From Pseudomonas sp. stari2 (GTDB taxonomy: Bacteria > Pseudomonadota > Gammaproteobacteria > Pseudomonadales > Pseudomonadaceae): a stretch of DNA of 64,000 nt. The stretch spans positions 1,793,501 to 1,857,500 of the forward strand of contig NZ_CP099760.1 of NCBI RefSeq assembly GCF_040760005.1, written 5' to 3'. How positions within the stretch are numbered: position 1 is the first letter of the stretch; every line of letters starts with the position of its first letter. Positions 8,803-17,850 of the stretch are shown here, piece after piece. Below the pieces are notes generated by a model. The model saw only the letters and a list, made by a program, of their open reading frames with translations, was not told where the DNA came from and did no database searches. A program made the translations under genes and the position numbers.

Positions 8803-9555
8803 GTGAGCCGCCTGCTATTGAACTGCGACATCGGCGAGAGCTTCGGCAACTGGACCATGGGTCTGGACGCGGAAGTCATGCCCTTCATCGATTGCGCCAA
8901 CATTGCCTGCGGTTTCCACGCCGGCGACCCGAGCATCATGCGCAAGACCGTCAGCCTGGCGCTGAGCCACGGCGTGCAGATCGGCGCGCATCCGGCCTAT
9001 CAGGATCTGGTGGGGTTCGGCCGACGTTCCATGGCTTACACCGCCCAGGAACTGCAAGACATCCTGCATTACCAGATCGGCGCCCTCGACGGTATTTGCC
9101 GTGCCCAGGGTGGCAAAGTCAGCTACGTCAAACCCCACGGCGCGATGTACAACGACATGATGGCCAACCCGGCGCAGTTGCGGGCGGTGATTCAGGCTGT
9201 CGCGGCTTACGACCGCAGTTTGCCGCTGATGCTGATGGCCACCCGCGACAACACGGCCGCGCAACAACTCGGCGACGAATATGGCGTGACCTTGTGGTTC
9301 GAAGCCTTCGCCGACCGCGCCTACGACAGCGCCGGCCGACTGGTGTCGCGACAACTGCCGGGCGCGGTGCATCACGACGCCGAAACCATCATCGGGCAAG
9401 CACTGACCATCGCCCGTGGCGACAACCTCACCGCCAGCGACGGCAGCGCGCTGCACCTGCAAGCCAACACTTTGTGTGTACACGGCGACAACGCCAGCTC
9501 AGTGGCAGCCGTGCAACGCATTCGTCAGGCGCTGAACGAGCAGAGCGCGCCATGA
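8803..9555 (+). CDS. pxpA: 5-oxoprolinase subunit A (LamB/YcsF family)
   Basis: This is a 250-residue protein. The GTG at 8803 is chosen because ACAGGAG lies 8 nt upstream; the GTG at 8794 would overlap that site. The family signature [13 protein letters not shown] begins the protein, and the conserved [10 protein letters not shown] and [10 protein letters not shown] blocks follow. PxpA works with PxpB and PxpC in the ATP-dependent opening of 5-oxo-L-proline to L-glutamate in the cytoplasm. The next gene starts at the ATGA overlapping this stop, indicating translational coupling. Confidence 0.92.
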   Translation: MSRLLLNCDIGESFGNWTMGLDAEVMPFIDCANIACGFHAGDPSIMRKTVSLALSHGVQIGAHPAYQDLVGFGRRSMAYTAQELQDILHYQIGALDGICRAQGGKVSYVKPHGAMYNDMMANPAQLRAVIQAVAAYDRSLPLMLMATRDNTAAQQLGDEYGVTLWFEAFADRAYDSAGRLVSRQLPGAVHHDAETIIGQALTIARGDNLTASDGSALHLQANTLCVHGDNASSVAAVQRIRQALNEQSAP

Positions 9556-10256
9556 ATCCGCGGGTGGAAGTGGTGGCACTGGATTGCCTGATGCTGCGCC
9601 TGTTCGATGAAATCGCGGAAGCCAACATGCCGTGGATGCTCGCCGCCAGCGAGCGGTTGCGCACGGTGTTTGGCGCGCAGTTGATCGATCTGGTGCCGTC
9701 GTACACCACATTGATGGTGCATTACGATCTGACCGAATTGAATCCGAGTCAGGCCCGGGAGCTGATTGCCGAAGCACTGATCGACCTGTCGCCGAATGCA
9801 CGAACCGGTGGCCAGTGCCATGTGCTGCCGGTGTGGTACGACCTGAGTGTCGGTCCGGAACTGAGCCTGCTGTCACAGCGCAGCGGCTTGTCTGTAGAAG
9901 AAGTGATCCGCCTTCACAGTGCTCGCGAATATCAAGTGTTCGCGCTTGGTTTCGCGCCGGGGTTCGCTTTCATGGGACTGGTGGAAGAAGTGCTGGCAGC
10001 TCCGCGCCTGAATACCCCACGCAAGAAAGTCGCCGCCGGCAGCGTCGGTATCGCCGAGCGGCAGACCGCAGCGTATCCGGTGGCCTCTCCGGGTGGCTGG
10101 AACCTGATCGGTCGCACGCCGGCAAAACTGTTCGACCGTGAACGCGATGGCTACAGCCTCATGCAGCCCGGCGATACCGTGCGTTTCGAAGCGGTAAGCC
10201 ATGCAGAATTCATCAACCTCGGCGGTGATGACACACCTTTGGAGGCGTTGTCATGA
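9552..10256 (+). CDS. pxpB: 5-oxoprolinase subunit B (KipI/Ahs1 family)
   Basis: This is a 234-residue protein starting at ATG 9552, overlapping the pxpA stop by 4 bp. It has the Ahs1/KipI fold, with [13 protein letters not shown] (about 45-57), the YDLSVGPEL block, and the strongly conserved [13 protein letters not shown] and [11 protein letters not shown] motifs. With PxpC it forms the part of the 5-oxoprolinase complex thought to bind ATP and handle the phosphorylated intermediate. The stop overlaps the pxpC start in the same ATGA manner. Confidence 0.92.
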   Translation: MNPRVEVVALDCLMLRLFDEIAEANMPWMLAASERLRTVFGAQLIDLVPSYTTLMVHYDLTELNPSQARELIAEALIDLSPNARTGGQCHVLPVWYDLSVGPELSLLSQRSGLSVEEVIRLHSAREYQVFALGFAPGFAFMGLVEEVLAAPRLNTPRKKVAAGSVGIAERQTAAYPVASPGGWNLIGRTPAKLFDRERDGYSLMQPGDTVRFEAVSHAEFINLGGDDTPLEALS

Positions 10257-11167
10257 GCCGACTGACGATTGAAGCAAGTACGCCGCTGTGCCTGTTGCAG
10301 GACGCCGGGCGGTTTGGCGTGCGCCATCTGGGCGTGACCCAGGGCGGCGCGGCGGACTGGCGGTCGATGGCCTGGGCCAACTGGCTGCTGGGCAATGGCC
10401 TGGATCTGCCGGTGATCGAAATCACCCTCGGCGGGTTTGCGGTAGTGGCGCAAGAGGATTGTCTGCTGGCGCTGGCCGGTGCCGATCTGGGCGCGCAGAT
10501 TGACGGTGAGGCGCTGGCGCCGTGGCGCAGTTTCAAGCTGCATAAAGGGCAGACCTTGAAGCTCACCCAGCCGTTGCTGGGGGCTCGGGTCTATCTGGCG
10601 GCTCCCGGCGGTTTCAGCGCGCCGAAAGTGCTGGGCAGCAGTGCCACGGTGGTGCGCGAGGAACTCGGTGGTCTCGATGGTTTTGGTTTGCCATTGGCCA
10701 AGGGCGCATGCCTGAGTTATCAGGGCGAAACCCTGTTGGTGCGTGAGGTCCCGGCACAACATCGGCCAGACCTGCGGCTAGACGCGCCGCTCGATCTGGT
10801 GCTCGGCGCGCAGATCGGTCAGTTCAGCGGGCAGAGCCTGTTCGATGCGTTCAACAGTCATTGGACGCTGGACAGTCGTGCCGACCGCATGGGCATTCGT
10901 CTGTTGGGGACGGCGTTGCAGTATCAGGGCCAGCCGATGATTTCCGAAGGCATCCCGTTGGGCGCGGTGCAGGTGCCGCCGGACGGGCAGCCGATCGTGT
11001 TGCTCAATGATCGGCAGACCATTGGCGGGTATCCGCGATTGGGAGCGTTGACGCCGTTGGCGCTGGCCCGCCTGGCGCAGTATCTGCCGGGGGCGAAGGT
11101 CAGATTGCGCCCGGTGGTGCAGGACGTCGCGCACCGGGAGCATGTCGAGTATCTGAAGCGCTTTTGA
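10253..11167 (+). CDS. pxpC: 5-oxoprolinase subunit C (KipA/Ahs2 family)
   Basis: This is a 304-residue protein with the biotin-dependent carboxyltransferase-like Ahs2 fold. It shows the typical LQDAGRFGVRHLGVTQGGAAD opening, a mid-protein DSRADRMGIRL block and the GIPLGAVQVPPDGQPIVLLNDRQTIGGYPR block. It completes the three-subunit 5-oxoprolinase. The ATG overlaps the pxpB stop. An 11-bp GC-rich palindrome follows the stop and separates it from the convergent VWA gene. Confidence 0.92.
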   Translation: MSRLTIEASTPLCLLQDAGRFGVRHLGVTQGGAADWRSMAWANWLLGNGLDLPVIEITLGGFAVVAQEDCLLALAGADLGAQIDGEALAPWRSFKLHKGQTLKLTQPLLGARVYLAAPGGFSAPKVLGSSATVVREELGGLDGFGLPLAKGACLSYQGETLLVREVPAQHRPDLRLDAPLDLVLGAQIGQFSGQSLFDAFNSHWTLDSRADRMGIRLLGTALQYQGQPMISEGIPLGAVQVPPDGQPIVLLNDRQTIGGYPRLGALTPLALARLAQYLPGAKVRLRPVVQDVAHREHVEYLKRF

Positions 11168-11169
11168 TC

Positions 11170-11194
11170 GTTCCCCCGCCGTTGGCGGGGGAAC
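11170..11194. terminator. Palindromic hairpin between convergent pxpC and VWA genes
   Basis: Perfect 11-bp arms (11170-11180 and 11184-11194) surround a GTT loop. The outer GATCGTTCCC matches the REP-like family seen elsewhere in the window, while the inner bases are G/C only. It lies 3 bp past the pxpC stop and 10 bp before the end of the convergent gene. There is no T-run, so termination efficiency is uncertain. Confidence 0.55.
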
Positions 11195-11203
11195 CATTGC
11201 GGA

Positions 11204-12382
11204 TTACTTGGACAGAAACCGCATCCCTTCTTCGAGCCCGCGCAACGTCAGCGGATACATCTGATCCTCGATCAAATCCCGCACGATATTGGTCGACGAG
11301 GTGTAGCCCCAGGTGTCTTTCGGATACGGGTTGATCCAGATGAGCTTCTTGTACTTCTCCATGAAGCGCTGCATCCACACGTAACCTGGCTCTTCGTTCC
11401 AGTGCTCGACGCTGCCGCCGGCCTGGGTAATTTCATAAGGCGCCATGGCCGCGTCGCCAATGAAGATCACTTTGTAGTCGGCGCCGTACTTGTGCAGCAG
11501 GTCCTGGGTCGACGTGCGCTCGGAGGTGCGGCGCATGTTGTTCTTCCACACCGATTCATAAATGAAGTTGTGAAAGTAGAAGTACTCCAGATGCTTGAAC
11601 TCGGTCTTGCAGGCCGAGAACAGTTCCTCGCAGATCTTCACGTGGGCGTCCATCGAACCGCCGATGTCGAACAGCAGCAACAGCTTCACCGTGTTGCGCC
11701 GTTCCGGGCGCATCTGGATGTTCAGCAGGCCGGCGTCCTTGGCGGTGTGGTCGATGGTGCCGTCGATGTCCAGTTCTTCCGCTGCGCCCTGGCGCGCGAA
11801 TTTACGCAGGCGGCGCAGGGCGACCTTGATGTTGCGGGTGCCCAGTTCCACGGAGTCGTCGAGGTTCTTGTACTCGCGCTGATCCCAGACTTTCACCGCT
11901 TTGCCCTGGCGCTTGCCGGCGTCGCCGACCCGGATGCCTTCCGGGTTGAAACCGCCGGAGCCGAACGGGCTGGTGCCGCCGGTGCCGATCCATTTGTTGC
12001 CGCCGGCGTGACGTTCCTTCTGTTCTTCCAGGCGTTTCTTGAACTCCTCGATCAGCTTGTCCAGGCCGCCGAGGGACTGGATCTGCGCACGTTCTTCGTC
12101 GGTCAGCGAACGCTCGAATTCCTTGCGCAGCCAATCTTCGGGGATCAGCGCCTGCAAGTGATCGTCGAGTTTTTCCAGGCCGTTGAAGTAGGCGCCGAAC
12201 GCACGGTCGAACTTGTCGAAATGCCGTTCGTCCTTCACCAGAATCGCCCGGGACAGGTAGTAAAACTCGTCCATGTCGGCGAAGGTCACACGCTGTTTCA
12301 ACGCGTTGATCAGGTCGAGCAGCTCGCGCACCGACACCGGCACCTTGGCTGCGCGCATTTCATTGAACAGGTTGAGCAACAT
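11204..12382 (-). CDS. VWA-domain (CoxE-like) protein paired with a MoxR ATPase
   Basis: This is a 392-residue cytoplasmic protein. The first about 220 residues are helical and charged. The C-terminal von Willebrand A domain begins near 232 with the metal-site strand LLLLFDIGGSMDAH; the motif is D239-I-G-G-S243, with Gly where the consensus DxSxS has the first Ser. It lies 12 bp downstream of a MoxR AAA+ gene; such pairs act together as chaperones that insert metal or remodel protein complexes (general knowledge of MoxR/VWA pairs). The client is unknown; no oxidase or dehydrogenase subunits are adjacent. Confidence 0.82.
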   Translation of the reverse strand: MLLNLFNEMRAAKVPVSVRELLDLINALKQRVTFADMDEFYYLSRAILVKDERHFDKFDRAFGAYFNGLEKLDDHLQALIPEDWLRKEFERSLTDEERAQIQSLGGLDKLIEEFKKRLEEQKERHAGGNKWIGTGGTSPFGSGGFNPEGIRVGDAGKRQGKAVKVWDQREYKNLDDSVELGTRNIKVALRRLRKFARQGAAEELDIDGTIDHTAKDAGLLNIQMRPERRNTVKLLLLFDIGGSMDAHVKICEELFSACKTEFKHLEYFYFHNFIYESVWKNNMRRTSERTSTQDLLHKYGADYKVIFIGDAAMAPYEITQAGGSVEHWNEEPGYVWMQRFMEKYKKLIWINPYPKDTWGYTSSTNIVRDLIEDQMYPLTLRGLEEGMRFLSK

Positions 12383-12394
12383 GGCGTCAGCCTC

Positions 12395-13240
12395 TTAGCG
12401 GGTGCCGCGACGGCTCATGAACGCCAGGCGCTCAAGCAGTTGCACGTCCTGTTCGTTCTTCACCAGCGCACCGGCCAGCGGCGGGATGGCTTTGGTCGGA
12501 TCGCGCTCGCGCAGTACGGCTTCGCCGATGTTGTCGGCCATCAGCAATTTTAGCCAGTCGACAAGTTCTGAGGTCGATGGCTTCTTCTTCAGGCCAGGTA
12601 CCTTGCGCACGTCGAAGAACACGTCCAGCGCTTCGCTGACCAGATCCTTCTTTATGTCCGGGTAGTGAACATCGACGATTTTCTGCAGGGTGGTGCGGTC
12701 GGGGAAAGCGATGTAGTGGAAGAAGCAGCGGCGCAGGAAGGCGTCCGGCAGCTCTTTCTCGTTGTTGGAGGTAATGATGATGATCGGACGCTTCTTGGCC
12801 TTGATGGTCTCGTCGATCTCGTAAACGTAGAACTCCATCTTGTCGAGTTCTTGCAGCAGGTCGTTGGGGAACTCGATGTCGGCCTTGTCGATTTCGTCGA
12901 TCAGCAGGATGACGCGTTCTTCGGACTCGAACGCTTCCCAGAGCTTGCCTTTCTTCAGGTAGTTGCGCACATCGTGGACTTTTTCATTGCCCAGTTGCGA
13001 ATCGCGCAGGCGGCTGACCGCATCGTACTCGTACAGGCCCTGATGGGCCTTGGTGGTGGACTTGATGTGCCAGGTGATCAGCTTGGCGCCGAACGATTCG
13101 GCCAATTGCTCGGCGAGCATGGTCTTGCCGGTGCCCGGTTCGCCCTTGACCAGCAGCGGCCGCTCCAGGGTGATGGCGGCGTTGACCGCCAGCTTCAGGT
13201 CATCGGTGGCGACGTAGGCCTGGGTGCCTTCGAACTTCAT
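12395..13240 (-). CDS. MoxR-family AAA+ ATPase
   Basis: This is a 281-residue protein. Walker A is GEPGTGKT (33-40) and Walker B is VILLIDEID (110-118). Sensor 1 is ITSNNEKELPDAF, and the FLRRCFFHYIAF block typical of the MoxR branch follows. It is the first gene of the operon with the VWA protein, which it is expected to work with in ATP-driven remodelling. The start ATG at 13240 gives the usual family length. About 200 bp of non-coding sequence upstream should carry the promoter. Confidence 0.88.
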   Translation of the reverse strand: MKFEGTQAYVATDDLKLAVNAAITLERPLLVKGEPGTGKTMLAEQLAESFGAKLITWHIKSTTKAHQGLYEYDAVSRLRDSQLGNEKVHDVRNYLKKGKLWEAFESEERVILLIDEIDKADIEFPNDLLQELDKMEFYVYEIDETIKAKKRPIIIITSNNEKELPDAFLRRCFFHYIAFPDRTTLQKIVDVHYPDIKKDLVSEALDVFFDVRKVPGLKKKPSTSELVDWLKLLMADNIGEAVLRERDPTKAIPPLAGALVKNEQDVQLLERLAFMSRRGTR

Positions 13241-13440
13241 CTGCTAATCCTCGAACGGTAACGCCGACCTGAACGGGCAGGGCGGGGGCGAAATAATCGG
13301 ATGCCCGACTATAACGCGCGGCCCGGTCGACTGTGAACGCAGACGGCTTATTCAGTCTCTGAATGGGGCGTCACATGTTGACTCGGTTTCGGCACGGGGC
13401 CAGCATTCAGGTATCGCCGATTTGGCGATAGTCTTCGGGC

Positions 13441-13671
13441 ATGACTACCAAACACCGATTTCGCTAAAAATACCGCATTCAGTTGCGCGAGAAGGATCAC
13501 CCGCCACCCCATGTTCACCTGACCGGTGGTGGAGTGGATGTGATGCTGAGCCTGGAAACCGTCGAGGTCATGATGGGCAAGGCACCGCCGCTGATCGTCA
13601 AGGAGGCGTTGGCGTGGGTATCGGCTCATCAGACGCAATTGCTGGAGGACTGGAAACGATGTTACCCATGA
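13441..13671 (+). pseudogene. DUF4160 protein gene with an early in-frame stop
   Basis: Reading from ATG 13441 gives MTTKHRFR, then TAA at 13465-13467. The same frame then continues without interruption through KYRIQLREKDHPPPHVHLTGG to the end at 13671. The HPPPHVHL segment is the hallmark of DUF4160. The total of 76 codons including both stops matches the family's usual short length, so a single base change probably broke codon 9. A TTG at 13483 could give a 62-residue protein lacking the first strand. It overlaps the following DUF2442-HTH gene, the normal arrangement for this pair. Confidence 0.6.
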
Positions 13672-14159
13672 GGCGGCCACGGTTGGCGGCTGTGCAGGCA
13701 CTGGCTGATGCTCGCCTGTCACTGACCTTTATTGACGACCAGCAACTAACACTCGATTTGAGCCGCGACCTCCAAACCTATCCGGGGCTCGCACCGTTAC
13801 TGGATGCCGCCGTATTCGCAACAGCCGATCTGGGTGACGACGGCTGGAGCGTGGAATGGCTGCAGCCGGATATCCAGATTGGTGCCGATACCTTGTACCG
13901 GGACGCGCTCGCGCAAAATGCGCCCGACGAAAACACACGGATCTTCATGGATTGGCGCGCTCGCACCGGTTTACCACTGAATGAGGCAGCCGAAGCGTTG
14001 GGTGTCAGTGCCCGTAGCATCAGTCGCTACAGTAATGGCCGGGAAATCGTGCCGCGGTCGTTGGCCCTGGCCTGTCTGGGTTGGGATTCGTTGCAGGAGA
14101 AACCTGCACTGATCGCAGCAGAGGACACTGGGCGCTACATCGTCAACCGTAAAACTTAA
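13659..14159 (+). CDS. DUF2442 plus helix-turn-helix protein, putative antitoxin-like partner
   Basis: This is a 166-residue protein. Residues about 5-95 fit the DUF2442 fold (LSLTFIDDQQLTLDL, then WSVEWLQPDIQIGADTLY). Residues about 108-145 are a Cro/XRE-like helix-turn-helix (LPLNEAAEALGVSARSISRYSNGREIVP). GGAGG lies 10 nt before ATG 13659; ATG 13668 would instead form an ATGA overlap with the upstream gene. DUF4160-DUF2442 gene pairs are often predicted as toxin-antitoxin-like modules, so autoregulation is plausible but inferred. Its stop codon interlocks with that of the convergent DUF748 gene. Confidence 0.65.
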   Translation: MLPMRRPRLAAVQALADARLSLTFIDDQQLTLDLSRDLQTYPGLAPLLDAAVFATADLGDDGWSVEWLQPDIQIGADTLYRDALAQNAPDENTRIFMDWRARTGLPLNEAAEALGVSARSISRYSNGREIVPRSLALACLGWDSLQEKPALIAAEDTGRYIVNRKT

Positions 14160-15232
14160 CCCGCATCCGGCTTCGGCCGTTCATACCGCGCATTGAACGC
14201 CTGGATGAATCCATTGCGCAAAATCTGCAAAAACGCTTCGAATGCGCTGATATCTTGCTGATGGACGCTGCCACTGAGTTCGACCTTGGTGGCGAACTGG
14301 TTTTTGGCCTGGTTCTTCAGCACGGTTTCAGTGCCGCCCACCAGTGCCTCCCAGACTGAGCGGAAGATGCTTTTGTTCTTGTTTTCCACGTCCTGCTGCC
14401 AGTTGAACACTTCAACGTCGCGCAGCAACGGCTTGATGTAGCCGGTGAGCTGGGCCTTTTTGGCCTGGGCTTCGATGACCACGTCGCCGTGGCCGGCGTT
14501 GAAGTCGAATTTGCCGTAGGCCGAGGCGAAGTCGTTCATGCGCTTGAGTTCGAGGTCGCGGGCCCGCAGGCGGAACTCGAAGTCTTCGAAGTTGCTTAGC
14601 GGGTCGAATGTGGCGGAGGTTTCCAGCGGTGCCTGGCCCAGCAGCAGGGCTTTGCCTTCAAAGCGAGCGTCACGTTTGCCTTCCTTGTCGACCACGTTGG
14701 TCAGGTTGTAAATGCTGGCGTCGACGTTGGTTGCATTCATGTTTACCGGTGGTTTGGAGTTGAAGTTGCGAAAGCTGATACGGCCATCGTTGATCTGCAC
14801 CTCGTCGAGGGTGATCGGCAGCAATTTGCCCAACTGCTCGCGCCAGTCAGTGCCTTGACCGGTCTGGGAGTTCTGCTTGTTGGCCCCGCCATCAACGAAG
14901 TTCACCTGAGGTTTAAAGAATTTCACCTGCGCCACGACAGCATGGTCATACCAAAGCGAGTGCCAACTGACAGACAGGTCGATAACCGGCGCATCGACGA
15001 ATGGCACCGGTACCTTGCCGTCGACCTTGACGATCTTCAGGCCGTTGATCTTGTACGCGCCACGCCACAGAGCCAGATCGACATCGGTGATCTGACCACG
15101 GTAGTCGCCCATGTTGGCCAGTTTTTCATTCAGATAGTCGCGCACGAGGTAGGGCAGGGCGATGTGCAAGGCAATCAACAGCACAACGAAAGTGGCGAGG
15201 ATCCACAACGGCCAGCGGTAGCGACGCTTCAT
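14156..15232 (-). CDS. DUF748 (AsmA-like) membrane-anchored protein
   Basis: This is a 358-residue protein. One N-terminal transmembrane helix (about 7-27, [20 protein letters not shown]) is followed by a long periplasmic part built of beta-strands, as in the AsmA/DUF748 group. It includes [26 protein letters not shown] and [16 protein letters not shown]. AsmA-like proteins are linked to lipid traffic and outer-membrane homeostasis; this branch has no defined role. The ATG at 15232 follows from the family N-terminus; an extension to 15340 would run into cysK's upstream region. The stop interlocks with the convergent DUF2442-HTH gene. Confidence 0.75.
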   Translation of the reverse strand: MKRRYRWPLWILATFVVLLIALHIALPYLVRDYLNEKLANMGDYRGQITDVDLALWRGAYKINGLKIVKVDGKVPVPFVDAPVIDLSVSWHSLWYDHAVVAQVKFFKPQVNFVDGGANKQNSQTGQGTDWREQLGKLLPITLDEVQINDGRISFRNFNSKPPVNMNATNVDASIYNLTNVVDKEGKRDARFEGKALLLGQAPLETSATFDPLSNFEDFEFRLRARDLELKRMNDFASAYGKFDFNAGHGDVVIEAQAKKAQLTGYIKPLLRDVEVFNWQQDVENKNKSIFRSVWEALVGGTETVLKNQAKNQFATKVELSGSVHQQDISAFEAFLQILRNGFIQAFNARYERPKPDAG

Positions 15233-15360
15233 GGTGGCAATTCCCGAACGATGTAAAGCGATTGACTGTCGGCCGTTGCAGACGTTCGACCCGACTGGAC
15301 TGGCAAGAGCAACAGGCTTACCTTGGAGAGCTGAATTCAACGCTGCACAAGGACCCAGCC

Positions 15361-16335
15361 ATGAGCCGTATTTTTGCTGACAACGCCCATTCCATCGGCA
15401 ATACGCCGCTGGTACAGATCAATCGCATTGCGCCCCGTGGCGTGACCATTCTGGCCAAGATCGAAGGTCGTAATCCGGGTTACTCGGTGAAGTGTCGGAT
15501 CGGCGCGAACATGATCTGGGACGCCGAAAGCAGCGGCAAACTCAAGCCGGGCATGACCATTGTCGAGCCGACTTCGGGCAATACCGGCATCGGCCTGGCC
15601 TTCGTGGCGGCCGCTCGCGGTTACAAACTGATGCTGACCATGCCGGCCTCGATGAGTATCGAGCGTCGTAAAGTACTGAAGGCGCTGGGTGCCGAACTGG
15701 TGCTGACCGAGCCTGCCAAAGGCATGAAAGGCGCAATCGAAAAGGCCAACGAGATCGTCGCCGGCGACCCGGGCAAATATTTCATGCCGGCCCAGTTCGA
15801 CAACCCGGCGAATCCGGCCATTCACGAAAAGACCACCGGCCCGGAAATCTGGAACGACACCGATGGTGCCATCGATGTGCTGGTGGCAGGCGTCGGCACG
15901 GGCGGAACCATCACCGGTGTGTCGCGGTATATCAAGAATACGGCGGGCAAACCGATTATCTCGGTGGCGGTGGAACCAGTGTCTTCTCCCGTGATCACCC
16001 AGGCGTTGGCCGGCGAAGAGATCAAGCCGAGCCCGCACAAGATTCAGGGCATTGGCGCCGGTTTCGTGCCGAAAAACCTTGATCTGTCGATGGTCGACCG
16101 GGTCGAGCGCGTGACTGATGAAGAGTCCAAGGCAATGGCCCTGCGCCTGATGCAGGAGGAAGGGATCTTGTGTGGCATTTCCTGCGGTGCGGCGATGGCC
16201 GTGGCGGTCCGCCTGGCGGAAACCCCGGAAATGCAGGGCAAGACCATCGTGGTGGTACTGCCGGACTCCGGTGAGCGTTATCTGTCGAGCATGTTGTTCA
16301 GCGATCTGTTCACCGATCAGGAGAACCAGCAGTAA
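15361..16335 (+). CDS. cysK: Cysteine synthase A (O-acetylserine sulfhydrylase)
   Basis: This is a 324-residue PLP enzyme of beta-family fold type II. The PLP lysine is Lys44 in [11 protein letters not shown]; the [12 protein letters not shown] loop and [11 protein letters not shown] phosphate loop follow, and [13 protein letters not shown] lies near the C-terminus. The [15 protein letters not shown] sequence favours CysK over CysM. It makes L-cysteine from O-acetylserine and sulfide in the cytoplasm. It is divergent from the DUF748 gene with 128 bp between the starts. Confidence 0.93.
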   Translation: MSRIFADNAHSIGNTPLVQINRIAPRGVTILAKIEGRNPGYSVKCRIGANMIWDAESSGKLKPGMTIVEPTSGNTGIGLAFVAAARGYKLMLTMPASMSIERRKVLKALGAELVLTEPAKGMKGAIEKANEIVAGDPGKYFMPAQFDNPANPAIHEKTTGPEIWNDTDGAIDVLVAGVGTGGTITGVSRYIKNTAGKPIISVAVEPVSSPVITQALAGEEIKPSPHKIQGIGAGFVPKNLDLSMVDRVERVTDEESKAMALRLMQEEGILCGISCGAAMAVAVRLAETPEMQGKTIVVVLPDSGERYLSSMLFSDLFTDQENQQ

Positions 16336-16468
16336 GCGTCCCGTTGATTCAGATCAGCCAGGGTTCAGGCTCGTTATGTTAATTAGTGCTTTGTTGCGCA
16401 ATTCTTAACACTGAATCTTGGGTCGGGCGGGTTTTTCCCGGAGCCGGTAGTGTTTATCATGGCCGGCC

Positions 16469-16492
16469 GCCATGTCGGGTAAATGACATGGC
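16469..16492. promoter_or_regulatory. Inverted repeat in the lpxO leader
   Basis: The 8-bp arms GCCATGTC (16469-16476) and GACATGGC (16485-16492) are separated by 8 nt and end 30 bp before the lpxO ATG. It could be an operator or a leader hairpin; nothing in the sequence decides between them. Confidence 0.35.
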
Positions 16493-16522
16493 GTGGCGTT
16501 GTCTTTTTTCAAGGAGTCGTTG

Positions 16523-17461
16523 ATGACCTTTTCGTTGGCCGCCAAGGTGTTGGTGTTGCTGCTGTTTGTGGGCAGCATCCTCTACGTGCATTTGCGCGGC
16601 AAGGCACGTTTGCCGGTGCTGCGTCAGTTCGTCAACCATTCGGCGCTGTTCGCTCCATACAACGCGTTGATGTACCTGTTCTCCGGCGTGCCGTCCAAAC
16701 CCTATCTGGATCGCAGCAAGTTTCCGGAACTTGACGTGCTGCGCGATAACTGGGAAACCATTCGCGACGAGGCCATGCACCTGTTCGACGAAGGCTATAT
16801 TCGCGCCGCCGAGAAGAACAACGACGCCGGTTTCGGTTCGTTCTTCAAAAAAGGCTGGAAGCGTTTCTACCTCAAGTGGTACGACAAACCGCTGCCATCG
16901 GCCGAAACCCTGTGCCCGAAAACCGTGGCGCTGGTCAGTGCCATCCCTAACGTCAAGGGCGCGATGTTCGCGCTGTTGCCGGGTGGCAGCCATTTGAACC
17001 CGCACCGCGATCCGTTCGCCGGTTCCCTGCGTTATCACCTCGGTCTGTCGACGCCGAACTCCGACGATTGCCGGATCTTCGTCGATGGCCAGGTCTACGC
17101 CTGGCGTGACGGTGAAGACGTGATGTTCGACGAGACTTACGTGCACTGGGTCAAGAACGAAACCGAACAGACCCGCGTCATCCTGTTCTGCGACGTCGAG
17201 CGTCCGCTGAGTAATCGCCTCATGACCCGCATCAACCGTTCCATCAGCGCCTGGCTGGGCCGCGCCACCGCACCGCAGAACCTCGACGACGAACGCGTCG
17301 GCGGGATCAACCAGGCTTACGCGTGGAGCAAGAACTTCAGCGACAAATTCAGCGGTAAGGTCAAACAGTGGAAACGCCGAAATCCAAAGGCCTATCGCGT
17401 GATGCGGCCGGTGCTGGCGGTGGTGGTGTTGACGCTGCTGGGGTATTGGCTGTTTGGTTGA
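16523..17461 (+). CDS. lpxO: Lipid A 2-hydroxylase, LpxO family
   Basis: This is a 312-residue protein with AAGGAG about 7 nt before ATG 16523. The N-terminal transmembrane segment is at about 5-22 and a C-terminal one at about 292-310, consistent with anchoring to the inner membrane. The aspartyl/asparaginyl beta-hydroxylase domain carries the Fe(II) triad His161-x-Asp163 (NPHRDP) and His208 (YVHWVKNE). LpxO uses O2 and 2-oxoglutarate to add an (S)-2-hydroxyl to a secondary acyl chain of lipid A. A strong palindromic terminator follows. Confidence 0.88.
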   Translation: MTFSLAAKVLVLLLFVGSILYVHLRGKARLPVLRQFVNHSALFAPYNALMYLFSGVPSKPYLDRSKFPELDVLRDNWETIRDEAMHLFDEGYIRAAEKNNDAGFGSFFKKGWKRFYLKWYDKPLPSAETLCPKTVALVSAIPNVKGAMFALLPGGSHLNPHRDPFAGSLRYHLGLSTPNSDDCRIFVDGQVYAWRDGEDVMFDETYVHWVKNETEQTRVILFCDVERPLSNRLMTRINRSISAWLGRATAPQNLDDERVGGINQAYAWSKNFSDKFSGKVKQWKRRNPKAYRVMRPVLAVVVLTLLGYWLFG

Positions 17462-17470
17462 GGCTGGATT

Positions 17471-17515
17471 CAGGCAATAAAAAACCGCTCACAAGGAGCG
17501 GTTTTTTATTGCCTG
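17471..17515. terminator. Bidirectional intrinsic terminator after lpxO
   Basis: Perfect 20-bp arms (17471-17490 and 17496-17515) surround a 5-nt loop. The A-run in the left arm and T-run in the right arm allow termination in both directions, suiting the convergent lpxO and the small minus-strand ORF. The outer bases CAGGCAATAAAAAACC recur at 44940-44955. Confidence 0.85.
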
Positions 17516-17519
17516 CGAG

Positions 17520-17774
17520 TCAGCGCCGTCCAGCGAGAACGTCGGGTTCGCCCTCGATACCTGTAGTCAGTAGCTGAAGAAAGCGCTGCTGATTGGTTGA
17601 TAGCTCGGAGGAAGCAAGCCTTTCATCCGTTTTGATTGATCTTCTTGGTAGGGTTTTTTTCACGGATTTGCGCATGAGCCCGCCCTCGTAGTGGATGTAG
17701 CCGTTGCTCAACAGCCTATTCAGCTCTCGTTCATCCGTCGCTAGCGGCCCTTTGCCCAACTCATTGCAATCCAT
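17520..17774 (-). CDS. Small hypothetical protein
   Basis: This 84-residue ORF has no signal peptide or membrane segment. It is rich in charged residues, with a basic patch in the middle (MRKSVKKTLPRRSIKTDER) and a predicted C-terminal helix. No ribosome site stands out before ATG 17774, and its codon choice is less GC-biased than its neighbours, so it could be either an acquired gene or chance. It ends within 5 bp of the terminator that would close its transcript, which argues in its favour. I do not recognise the family. Confidence 0.4.
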   Translation of the reverse strand: MDCNELGKGPLATDERELNRLLSNGYIHYEGGLMRKSVKKTLPRRSIKTDERLASSELSTNQQRFLQLLTTGIEGEPDVLAGRR

Positions 17775-17850
17775 GTCGCAGGCTGGTTATAGTCGGCGCT
17801 CGTGAGTCTCACGATTTACCTTTCAACCCCTCAAAAAAAGATCAGCCCAG

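Noticed and set aside
7305..8945. A 546-codon frame antisense to the MFS transporter and pxpA start
   Set aside because: His/Gln/Arg-rich shadow composition and no start signal; the sense genes are certain.
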